The position numbers were made by a program, and so were the translations under genes. 64,000 nt of DNA. Source: Pseudomonadota bacterium (lineage in GTDB: Bacteria > Bdellovibrionota > Bacteriovoracia > Bacteriovoracales > Bacteriovoracaceae). Of this stretch, positions 16,990-24,267 are shown one piece after another. The notes under the pieces were generated by a model. It was not told the DNA's origin, did no database searches, and was given only the letters and a program-made list of their open reading frames with translations. Location: contig JAIYDL010000016.1 of assembly GCA_027487515.1 (NCBI GenBank), positions 372,001 to 436,000 on the forward strand, read 5' to 3'. How positions within the stretch are numbered: the stretch's first letter is position 1; each line of letters opens with the position of its first letter.

Positions 16990-17461
16990 GTTCGGCATCC
17001 GCAACTTCCGCAAAGAGTCGGTCTGCTTCGCTTTTTAGGATTTTATACCGAGGATCTTGCGGGTGAAACCGAGGCGCCGTTGACTTCGTCGGTGGTCCCT
17101 CGCTCGTGCCCACCGCAGGTCGAAAAAAACTCTCTTGGGTTTGGAAGTTTAGGCGCTTGAGCACGGGCCTGAGTTCCGGAAACAGGACGAAGATCTTTCG
17201 CTTTAGTTCTTCCGACAAGAATGAAATATTCTGGGAGTAACTGGCGTGCTTCGAGAGAATGATCAGGGTGTCACCCTTCATCTTCAGGGGACAAGTAACG
17301 GCCGCAAGCCCCGGGCCGATGAGCTCGGGCCAGCTCTTGATCAGGTTGATGAAGTCGAAAGTTTGATAGAAGGTGTGGAGCTTCTCACGCTTCAGGTCAT
17401 GAGCGTCGAATCGGTCCAACTCATCGTAATTTAAACCCTTGAACTCAATCTTTTTAAACAT
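16949..17461 (-). CDS. dciA: DciA-like (DUF721) protein
   Basis: The 170-residue protein carries a DUF721 core (about residues 43-110): SWPELIGPGLAAVTCP, then KGDTLIILSKHASYSQNISF and a helix. DUF721 proteins include DciA, the replicative helicase loader or operator found in most bacteria without DnaC. The C-terminus is a Pro-rich linker followed by a short helix. It is convergent with the methyltransferase gene (41-base overlap) and divergent from lptE. Confidence 0.65.
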   Translation of the reverse strand: MFKKIEFKGLNYDELDRFDAHDLKREKLHTFYQTFDFINLIKSWPELIGPGLAAVTCPLKMKGDTLIILSKHASYSQNISFLSEELKRKIFVLFPELRPVLKRLNFQTQESFFRPAVGTSEGPPTKSTAPRFHPQDPRYKILKSEADRLFAEVADAELKAILTSIYIQSK

Positions 17462-17514
17462 GATTCTCTACCACTAACCTAGCCCTTGCCTCTTGTCCAT
17501 GGTATAGATTTCTC

Positions 17515-18159
17515 ATGCTTAAGTCCCTCGTTTTTCTGCTCCTCTTCGGGTGCAGTGGTTATCGCTTCTCTCAACAGGATAACCCGCTCTCACTCTACGG
17601 GATACAGACCCTCGCGGTCCCGATGTTTTACAACTACTCCAACCTTTCGGAGCTCCACACGGATTTTACCCGAGAGACTTACCGCGTTTTGACGGGCTTC
17701 AGCGGCCTCAAGCTCATCAACGGGTACAGTCCCAAAGCTGACGCTTTGCTGATCGGAATCATCAAGACTCCGGAGAAACTCATGGAGTCCGTCAGGGCCT
17801 CGAACTTACGGCTAGCACAACTTAAAGCGAAAAATGCGATTGGTACGAACCGAGAGAATTTCTACATCCCTGGAACTTCCGATGTTCAGCTCTACCTGCA
17901 GATCATCGTCATCAAGAGACCGACGGAAGAAGAACTGACCCTCCTGCGCTCCGGCCTCAGCGATCAAATCCGAGGGAACTCGAAGATCATCTTTAACGAG
18001 TACCTCCCCCTGAGATCGATCTACACCCGCGAGGTCCTCGACGACGCAGGCGTCCAGGTGGTCGGCACCCAGAATGCTGGCGTTCAGAGGAAGGTCCTGA
18101 AGAACCTCGCCGTCGATGCCGCGATCAACGTCCGGGACATGATCCTCTATGCATTCTAA
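17515..18159 (+). CDS. lptE: LptE-like LPS-assembly lipoprotein
   Basis: A lipoprotein signal with Cys13 (LLLFGCSGYRF) leads into a 200-residue protein. The start after the cysteine (GYRF) and the following LYGIQTLAVPMFYNYS resemble LptE, the outer-membrane lipoprotein that plugs LptD during LPS export. The call is strengthened by the overlap with a HolA-like gene, since lptE-holA pairs are common. Sequence similarity of LptE is weak in general. No good ribosome site precedes the ATG. Confidence 0.7.
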   Translation: MLKSLVFLLLFGCSGYRFSQQDNPLSLYGIQTLAVPMFYNYSNLSELHTDFTRETYRVLTGFSGLKLINGYSPKADALLIGIIKTPEKLMESVRASNLRLAQLKAKNAIGTNRENFYIPGTSDVQLYLQIIVIKRPTEEELTLLRSGLSDQIRGNSKIIFNEYLPLRSIYTREVLDDAGVQVVGTQNAGVQRKVLKNLAVDAAINVRDMILYAF

Positions 18160-19114
18160 GTGGCAGCTCTGGGAGTTTTTTTCGGCGCAAAACCGAGACT
18201 TGCTGAAGCAGCACGAAGGCGTTCTTGCGCTTAATACCTTCGATCCCATTTGCCTCAAACTCGCGAAGGATTTCCTTATTCGCAGCGTCGACGCTCCTTC
18301 GCTTCACTACAAGATGGCTTCCGAAGTTACCCGCGGCTGGATCGAAGAAGAGTTCTTAACCCTAAGCCTGTTTGGTAACCTCGAGAGTTTTTTCGTCCAC
18401 CAGGCGCAGGACCTCGCTCCGGATCTGCTCGACCTCCTGGCCGGGGCCGGAGTCTCCGGCCGCTTCATTTTGTTGAGCTTCGAGAACGAGCAGACGGCCT
18501 GGAAGAAACTCGTGAAGGATGGCAAAGTTCCAACGATCCTCATCGAAGCACCGAAGTTTTGGGAAACTGGCAAGCTCTTGGATTTTGTCTGCTCTCACTT
18601 GCGGCTCCCTCTCTCTCCCCCCGCGAAGACCTGGATCGTGGACTCGTTAGAAAATACTCTCGGAGAGTTCTACAACGCTGCCTGCCTCATTAAGCTCAAT
18701 CATCCGGACGCTCGGGAGATCACCCTGGCCGAGGTCCAAGAACTCTTGGTGCTCGAGCGCTTGGACCAATTCTTACTTGCCTCGCTCTTTGCCCGGAAAA
18801 AGTTCCCGGACTTCTTTGATCGGCTGGTCGCTCACGAGGGAGACTTCGAGAAGCTCCGCGGATTCTTTATGTTCCTCCAGACCCATCTGGTGAAGATGGT
18901 CGACCCCTCCTACCTAGAGCAGAAACCCCGTCTCACTCAATATGATAAAGAACTCCAGAGTACGGCGAGGCTTTGGAAAGAGGCAGACCTCATGCGCGAG
19001 GTCGATCGCTTCAGTGAGTGGGAACTCCTCTGTAAGAAGAAGGAATCTCTTCTCTGGCATTTGATCAAGGACGCCTCTCTTCGCTCTCACACCCCCGGTC
19101 TCTCGGTTCGGTAA
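18149..19114 (+). CDS. holA: DNA polymerase III delta subunit-like protein
   Basis: The 321-residue protein is the size of HolA, the clamp-loader subunit that opens the sliding clamp. It shows the expected layout: an N-terminal domain with FLTLSLFGNLESFFV (HolA usually has a P/LFG motif here), then SGRFILLSFENEQTAWKKL, a helical lid domain (LDFVCSHLRLPLSPPAKTW) and a C-terminal collar with repeated helices. It overlaps lptE by 11 bases. The identification rests on layout and neighbourhood more than on strict motifs. Confidence 0.65.
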   Translation: MHSKWQLWEFFSAQNRDLLKQHEGVLALNTFDPICLKLAKDFLIRSVDAPSLHYKMASEVTRGWIEEEFLTLSLFGNLESFFVHQAQDLAPDLLDLLAGAGVSGRFILLSFENEQTAWKKLVKDGKVPTILIEAPKFWETGKLLDFVCSHLRLPLSPPAKTWIVDSLENTLGEFYNAACLIKLNHPDAREITLAEVQELLVLERLDQFLLASLFARKKFPDFFDRLVAHEGDFEKLRGFFMFLQTHLVKMVDPSYLEQKPRLTQYDKELQSTARLWKEADLMREVDRFSEWELLCKKKESLLWHLIKDASLRSHTPGLSVR

Positions 19115-19212
19115 CCAACCGTCTGAGCACCCAAAGGTGGTGTTAACTCTTTTGACACTGGCAACGTTTTCGACACTCAGGCCTGTCTAACTTCCTCTCT
19201 GAGAGAGAAAGA

Positions 19213-19229
19213 TTGGCACTCCAGTTGCA
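19213..19229 (+). promoter_or_regulatory. Sigma-54 type -24/-12 promoter
   Basis: ttggcactccagttgca matches the RpoN consensus: TTGGCAC, five bases, then TTGCA. The GG and GC elements are exactly ten bases apart. It lies 37 bases upstream of the ATG at 19266, so transcription would begin near 19240. A near-palindrome ctctctgagagag just upstream (about 19194-19206) might bind an activator, but I cannot assign one. Confidence 0.75.
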
Positions 19230-19265
19230 GGACTCCTCCCGTACAATCCGAACGAAGGGGACCTC

Positions 19266-21044
19266 ATGTTGATCTGGAAGCTCTTACTGCTCATCTGCAT
19301 TGCCTCGTCCCAGCTCTACGCTCAAGACCAGCTGGCCGTGCGGTTCAACGAGCAGGGGATTATGAAGGTTCTCACGATGGCGGTGAGATACAACTCCGCC
19401 GGTCGCCAAGACATGGTGATCCCACAGAACCTCTATGATTTCGTTCTAAAGAAAGGGTCGGTCGATGTGAACCCTTTGATCCGAGTGCTCGGACAGATGA
19501 GAGGCATCAATCTTAATGAGGATCTACCCTTCTACCTCCAGACCTCGGACATCCGAATCACAGGAGTCGTCGACGAGCGAAGTCTCCGGACAGAGATTTC
19601 TAATTCGAGCGACAGTGGCTTCGACGTCCGCCTATCCTTGTCGCTCACTAGCGTCGTCATCCAGGGAGCTGAACTGACTCTTTGCCAGAACCGCCACGCT
19701 ACCGAGAAAGAATGTGCGAATGGAATCAAGGTCGAGATGAAAGGGCTGCGAATCGCCTCCACCAATAAGCCCATTACTCTGAGTTCCGTTCTCCGGTTCC
19801 GGAACGACGGGCGCGTGGCCCGAGTCTCGGTCCGATCGGTTGAGTCGAGCTTGTCCGGACCGGATGCTCCGGATCTGGACATCTCCTATGAATCTCTAGA
19901 AGTGCCTGCTGCGAACTTCATGGATGGGCTCGTCACTCCGATCGTCAGAAGACGTCTCCGAGAGAGCATCGTTGAGCAACAGGATTATCTTGCGGACAAA
20001 CTCATCTCCTTCGCCGCGGAGTTCTTAACCAACGACGTCGTGGAGATGATGAACGTTTACCTCGTGGACCGCGACGTTGCGACGTCCTACGTGGTCTATC
20101 AGCAAGAGAACGGAAGCATCTCGTTTGACCAGTTCGTCGCGAACCGGGCCACTCGAACGGCACCCCCGTACCGGCCAAGACCTTCTACCGCCGGCGCAGA
20201 TCCCATGGCGCGGATGCTCAACCAGATCTCCGATGTGCTGAAGAGCTCACAGGTCGCTGTGTCTCTCAATCGGATCGCCACGCCGGAGAGCAAGGACATC
20301 GAACTCTTGGGTCTCGTGGACTTCAAACTCGGAAACCGACAGATCACTACACAGAACACGCTAGGGAATTCTCGGCGTACGCTTCCTCGGCTCAACCTCT
20401 CGTCCCAGCGTCGGAATGACTTGAACCTCGTCATCTCCGAGCCACTGATCAACGCCGCCCTTGACCTGGCCAATTCTGCGGACCTGTTCCAGAAGATGCT
20501 CGAGAGTCTCGCACCCATCAAAGGATTCAAAGTGAAGAGTGTGAAGCTGCACTTCGCCGGAGACCAGGCGCTGGTCGGTGTCGTCAACGCCGAGGTGGAT
20601 CTGAAGAAGCTCGAGTCTCAGGGCGTGCGCTCCTGGCTCTCGAACCGGGTGGCCTCCTTCCTCGAACGGAATAACAACAATGGGATCATCTTTTTCCCGA
20701 TCGAGGTCTCCATGGTTCCGACGTTTCGGCGGCTCCGGAGTGGGGGCATGGGCCTCGATGTCCGGGTTGTGTCACCCTTCACGAATCGGGAGCTGCCGAA
20801 CCGGTTCAATTACCCGACGAATATTCCGCTCGCGACGGACATCGTGAAAGACGGAATCATGGGCCAGTTAAAAGAAGTTCTCGAGCCACACACAAACAAG
20901 ACCTACAGTGTGGACGTCACGAAATACTTGAACAAGTCAGGGGTGGAGTTCCTCCCGAAGTCCATCGGGATTAACCAGGGCGCTTACCTCATGCTTGGCG
21001 TCGACATCGTCGACATCAAGTTCGATGCTCAAACACCGAACTAA
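19266..21044 (+). CDS. Large secreted protein of unknown family, sigma-54 controlled
   Basis: The 592-residue protein has a clear signal peptide cleaved after about residue 19 (SSQLYAQ-DQ), no further membrane segments and few cysteines. Long stretches of amphipathic strands (SGFDVRLSLSLTSVVIQGAELTL; the second half has VKLHFAGDQALVGVVNAEVDL) suggest two similar beta-rich halves of about 250 residues with a Pro-rich linker near 300. This pattern is loosely reminiscent of lipid-binding BPI/SMP-like tubular domains, but I do not claim that fold. AAGGGG precedes the ATG. The strong sigma-54 site upstream shows it is under special control. Confidence 0.7.
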   Translation: MLIWKLLLLICIASSQLYAQDQLAVRFNEQGIMKVLTMAVRYNSAGRQDMVIPQNLYDFVLKKGSVDVNPLIRVLGQMRGINLNEDLPFYLQTSDIRITGVVDERSLRTEISNSSDSGFDVRLSLSLTSVVIQGAELTLCQNRHATEKECANGIKVEMKGLRIASTNKPITLSSVLRFRNDGRVARVSVRSVESSLSGPDAPDLDISYESLEVPAANFMDGLVTPIVRRRLRESIVEQQDYLADKLISFAAEFLTNDVVEMMNVYLVDRDVATSYVVYQQENGSISFDQFVANRATRTAPPYRPRPSTAGADPMARMLNQISDVLKSSQVAVSLNRIATPESKDIELLGLVDFKLGNRQITTQNTLGNSRRTLPRLNLSSQRRNDLNLVISEPLINAALDLANSADLFQKMLESLAPIKGFKVKSVKLHFAGDQALVGVVNAEVDLKKLESQGVRSWLSNRVASFLERNNNNGIIFFPIEVSMVPTFRRLRSGGMGLDVRVVSPFTNRELPNRFNYPTNIPLATDIVKDGIMGQLKEVLEPHTNKTYSVDVTKYLNKSGVEFLPKSIGINQGAYLMLGVDIVDIKFDAQTPN

Positions 21045-21057
21045 GTGTGGGGAGTGC

Positions 21058-21876
21058 CTAAAAATACACTTGCGCTTTGGCCTGCATGAACGAGTAGAGG
21101 AAAACCGCGTTCGGGTCATTCGAGACTCGGCCCAGATCTTCTCGCGCCTTATCGACCGTGTCTTGTGTGACGTAGTTCTCGGCCACGAGCGTATCGGCGG
21201 CCGAGAGAAGAAGGTCCGTCCAAAAAAAGATGGCCTGCTTGCGGAGCGCCGGTTGGCGGTTATCGAAGTGCCAAGTTTTCACTTCCGTTCTCACTTGGTG
21301 ATAGCCAACTTGGGTCAGTAAGTTTCCAAGCTTGGCCCCGATGAACGGATCCCCAGCGTGGGTGTGCTGATAGTCGTTGAACGCCATCCAGTACTTCCAG
21401 ACGCTCGGAGAGTAGGGGTCCAGGAAGAAGGACGAGTTCATGACCTCGGTCACGACGATCTCAGAGCCGGGCCTCAGGACTCTGCGGACCTCACTCAGAA
21501 CTTGCGCGGGGTTCGGCACGTGCTCTAAGATCCAACAGAGGTAGGCAGCATCGAAGGACTGGGCTTCGAACGAGAGGTTGTCTCCACTCATGTGGTGAAA
21601 GTCAAAACGGCCGGCGCTGCCAGGGAGGCTTCCCACAAAGGCTTTCGCCGCTTCGAGCTGCTTCTCATTTAGGTCGACACCCGTGACGTGTAACTTCGGG
21701 AAGCGCCTCAGGAGGATTTCCGTCTGTGCGCCGACTCCGCAGCCCACCTCGAGGAGCCGCTTCGAACCCGAAAAGTTTACGTTCTGGAAGATCGAGTATT
21801 CAGCGAACTCGGCTTGGGTGCGGAGGCGCTGTTGCTCAGTGGAGGAAAACCCGTGAAGGTAGGGGAACTCAGTCAC
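21058..21876 (-). CDS. Class I SAM-dependent methyltransferase
   Basis: The 272-residue protein has the motif LLEVGCGVGAQTEILL (about 41-56), an acidic TGVDLNEKQL at the end of the second strand, and WILEHVPNPAQVLSEVRRVLRPG, typical of UbiE/COQ5-like and other small-molecule methyltransferases. The substrate is not predictable. Its ATG overlaps the stop of the flavoenzyme gene by four bases, so the two are translationally coupled; a role in heme or quinone modification would fit but is inference. Confidence 0.8.
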   Translation of the reverse strand: MTEFPYLHGFSSTEQQRLRTQAEFAEYSIFQNVNFSGSKRLLEVGCGVGAQTEILLRRFPKLHVTGVDLNEKQLEAAKAFVGSLPGSAGRFDFHHMSGDNLSFEAQSFDAAYLCWILEHVPNPAQVLSEVRRVLRPGSEIVVTEVMNSSFFLDPYSPSVWKYWMAFNDYQHTHAGDPFIGAKLGNLLTQVGYHQVRTEVKTWHFDNRQPALRKQAIFFWTDLLLSAADTLVAENYVTQDTVDKAREDLGRVSNDPNAVFLYSFMQAKAQVYF

Positions 21877-23132
21877 GGAGACTCCTTGTAGTCGAGGGGA
21901 CTTAGCGCAAAGCTTCGAGCGGCACTGATCATCTCTCTAAGAGAGATTCCGGCTGCGTAGTTCCCGAAGATAGCGATGTTATCTCCGGCCTGGGCGAGCT
22001 GATGGAGTTTTTTGACACTCAGGTAGCGCTGGAGATCATAGACCGGAAGCGCCTTCTCCCAGTACGTGTTGTCGATGAAGTCCACATCCTCCGGAACGAA
22101 CTCGCCGTAGAGCGCTTTCACGTCCGCCAAGATGTCCTCGTTCGTGCACTTCTTTCTCGCGATGAACGTGTACGAGTAAACGTTCTCGTTGTTCGCCGGG
22201 AAGATGGCCTTGTTATTGATGACCCCGATGGAGTTGAACCCGGTCTCGAGGGGGATCAGGACTCCGAAGGCATGGTGAAGGGACCGGATTTCACGCTTCA
22301 AAAAGACGGTTGCGCTGGTGAGTTCCTGGTAGCGGATTCTTCTGAGCTCCGTGCTCATCTCGGGTCGGAGTTCCGAGAGGAGTTCCGCCGCTGTTCCCGC
22401 ATCCGTGCAGAGGATCGTGTTCCCCTTGATCCTGAAGGCTTCTTTGTAGTTGAGTTTGATCTCTGTTCTCAGGGTCTCACCGAGGCGGTTGATGAGCGTC
22501 TGCATCCCGCCTTCGAAGCTCACGGAACCGGCCACGTCGAGCTTCGGCTTAAGCTTCTGGTTCCGGATCATGACCTTGCTGAACTCCCAGTAAGAATCGA
22601 ACTGGGCTTGGTGAGAGAAGTCACTGAAGACGGACTTAAAGTGAAGCTGTTCAGCCGGAGAGGCATAGATGCCTCCCAGGATCGGAGAGATGAACTTGCT
22701 AATGTTCTCAGATCCGATGAGAGGACGGAAGAAGTCCGCGACGGAAAGACCTTCAGAGATGAGTGGCGGCTTCCGGTGACCGTTCAGGGTGAGCTTCGTG
22801 AGAAGAGCGAGCTGCAGGGGCCTCTTCGGCTTGCCGTTGAGAAGCAACAGCCGCCGGAGCTTTTTCGCGGCCGGCATCGGTTCGAGCCGGAGTTCCTTCA
22901 GAAGGTCCATGGCGTCGGAGTTCATGTAGAGCGCATTGGCACCGATTTCGATGGGGCCCGCAGCGGTCTTCTTCGTGCCGATCTTTCCGCCGATCTTCGC
23001 CGAGCGCTCGTAGATGGTGACGCGGTAACCTTTCTGCTTAAGGTAGTAACCGATGATGAGTCCTGAGAATCCGGCCCCCCAGATGTTCACATTCTTTTCA
23101 GTAGGGTTCAGCTTTCCGATGACTCTCTTCAT
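21873..23132 (-). CDS. Protoporphyrinogen/coproporphyrinogen oxidase-like flavoenzyme
   Basis: The 419-residue protein has an FAD-binding GAGFSGL (19-25), followed by YERSAKIGGKIGTKK, and the C-terminal FAD segment NIAIFGNYAAGISLREMISAA, resembling HemY-type oxidases. Segments such as ISPILGGIYASPAEQL also fit this family. HemY oxidises (copro)protoporphyrinogen late in heme synthesis. Related amine-oxidase-fold enzymes (phytoene-desaturase-like) are the main alternative. It sits in an operon with bolA and grxD, which handle iron-sulfur clusters, and a methyltransferase. Confidence 0.7.
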   Translation of the reverse strand: MKRVIGKLNPTEKNVNIWGAGFSGLIIGYYLKQKGYRVTIYERSAKIGGKIGTKKTAAGPIEIGANALYMNSDAMDLLKELRLEPMPAAKKLRRLLLLNGKPKRPLQLALLTKLTLNGHRKPPLISEGLSVADFFRPLIGSENISKFISPILGGIYASPAEQLHFKSVFSDFSHQAQFDSYWEFSKVMIRNQKLKPKLDVAGSVSFEGGMQTLINRLGETLRTEIKLNYKEAFRIKGNTILCTDAGTAAELLSELRPEMSTELRRIRYQELTSATVFLKREIRSLHHAFGVLIPLETGFNSIGVINNKAIFPANNENVYSYTFIARKKCTNEDILADVKALYGEFVPEDVDFIDNTYWEKALPVYDLQRYLSVKKLHQLAQAGDNIAIFGNYAAGISLREMISAARSFALSPLDYKESP

Positions 23133-23134
23133 GG

Positions 23135-23500
23135 TTAGTTATTCTTTAGGTATTCCTGGAGTTCGCCACTTTGGTACATCTCCGTGATGATGTCGTTTCC
23201 GCCGATGAGTTTGCCGTTCACGTAGAGTTGTGGGTACGTGGGCCAGTTTGAAAACTCTTTCACTCCCTGGCGAATTTCTTGATCGTTCAGGATGTTGAAC
23301 GTTTTGAACTGGACGCCGAGGTGCTTGAGGATCGCGACGGAGTTAGCGGAGAACCCACACTGGGGCATCTGAGCATTGCCTTTCATGAACAGGACGACTT
23401 TTGAGCTCTTCAGGAGCTCTTCGATCTGAGACCGGATGTCCTTCGACTTGTCGGCGTATTCGATTTCATTGATATCATTGTTGAGGACATTGAACGACAT
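23135..23500 (-). CDS. grxD: Monothiol glutaredoxin (Grx4 type)
   Basis: The 121-residue protein has the CGFS active site (Cys48 in MPQCGFS) and the family's FMKG, WPTYPQLYVNGKLIGGND segments. Monothiol Grx proteins bind a [2Fe-2S] cluster with glutathione, often with BolA. The ATG at 23500 is chosen because GGAG lies five bases upstream; a GTG six bases earlier overlaps that site. An N-terminal extension of about 20 residues precedes the domain. It starts two bases after the bolA stop codon. Confidence 0.95.
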   Translation of the reverse strand: MSFNVLNNDINEIEYADKSKDIRSQIEELLKSSKVVLFMKGNAQMPQCGFSANSVAILKHLGVQFKTFNILNDQEIRQGVKEFSNWPTYPQLYVNGKLIGGNDIITEMYQSGELQEYLKNN

Positions 23501-23502
23501 AC

Positions 23503-23754
23503 TCACTCCTTTCGTGCGGAAAATTTTTCTTTAGTAAAAGTCTGAAGCTTAACGGCGTGGATCCTGGATTTAAGCTCTTCCTTCAGAAGCGACATCAGAA
23601 CTTGGTGCTGTTCGATCAGAAGCTTTCCTTTGAACGCGTCGCTCACAACCGTGATCGCAAGGTGGTCTCTGGTTCCGGTCATATCTTCCACTACCACTTC
23701 AGCGTCTGGTAAGCCCTGCTTAATGATATCTTCAACAAACTTAAAGTCACTCAT
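23503..23754 (-). CDS. BolA family protein
   Basis: The 83-residue protein has the BolA fold signature: a short N-terminal helix, strand VVVEDMTGTRDHLAITVVSD and the segment FKGKLLIEQHQVLMSLL, with the C-terminal HAVKLQTFT. The His in EQH and the C-terminal His are typical cluster ligands in BolA-Grx pairs. It is directly followed by grxD, its known partner. It resembles the IbaG subgroup, but I do not assign a subgroup firmly. Confidence 0.92.
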   Translation of the reverse strand: MSDFKFVEDIIKQGLPDAEVVVEDMTGTRDHLAITVVSDAFKGKLLIEQHQVLMSLLKEELKSRIHAVKLQTFTKEKFSARKE

Positions 23755-23757
23755 AAA

Positions 23758-24147
23758 TTATGCCTTTGGAGCCACGGCCCAGAAGCTCGTGACGAACGTT
23801 AGGATCCGGAGGATAAAAGTCGTGTAGCCGAGGGCGCGGTGCCGCTTGCGCAGAGTATTGTCTCCGCTGAGCACTGCGCGTCCAGTGTAGAGCATGAAAC
23901 CGTAAAAAATGACCGTTGAGACTGCGATCGAAACGTGGATGTTGAGGGCGAGGGCGTTCTCCACAGCTTTCGAAGCTTTAAGGATAGCGGAGCGACTCAG
24001 TTCAATCTGGAGAATCAGGGCCACATCCCAGATCATCGCGAGGCTCATGAGTTTTACGTGAAGCTTGCGACGCTTGTGGACGAGGATCCCTACGGCCATC
24101 AGAATGACGATGCAGAAAGATTGAATCTGCATGAACAGGGCTTCCAT
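23758..24147 (-). CDS. Small four-helix membrane protein (DUF420-like)
   Basis: The 129-residue protein has four hydrophobic segments with histidines at their ends (HVKLMSLAMIWDVALI, NIHVSIAVSTVIFYG, RKRHRALGYTTF). The pattern resembles DUF420/CtaM-like proteins linked to heme-copper oxidase assembly, which would suit the heme/iron-sulfur operon it heads. I am not certain of the family. The ATG at 24147 has GAGGA upstream; an earlier in-frame start at 24186 lacks one. It is the first gene of the operon and divergent from dinG. Confidence 0.6.
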   Translation of the reverse strand: MEALFMQIQSFCIVILMAVGILVHKRRKLHVKLMSLAMIWDVALILQIELSRSAILKASKAVENALALNIHVSIAVSTVIFYGFMLYTGRAVLSGDNTLRKRHRALGYTTFILRILTFVTSFWAVAPKA

Positions 24148-24188
24148 GTTTCCTCGATGAAAAAGTACGATAATGCAACCTAGCATAA

Positions 24189-24218
24189 TTGACGAAAGTC
24201 TGCCTATTAATTTATGTT
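24189..24218 (+). promoter_or_regulatory. Candidate sigma-70 promoter for dinG
   Basis: TTGACG (24189-24194) and TATGTT (24213-24218) are separated by 18 bases, about 50 bases before the dinG ATG. The match to TTGACA/TATAAT is good at -35 and moderate at -10. No LexA-like operator was recognised nearby. Confidence 0.4.
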
Positions 24219-24267
24219 AGATCACTTGGTTGTCACTTCGCATAAACTACTCAAAAAGGGATGAGAG

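Noticed and set aside
22002-23066. 354-codon open frame on the plus strand across the HemY-like gene
   Set aside because: Antisense shadow; composition is Arg/Glu/Val/Leu-rich with no domain and no ribosome site, while the minus-strand protein has clear FAD motifs.
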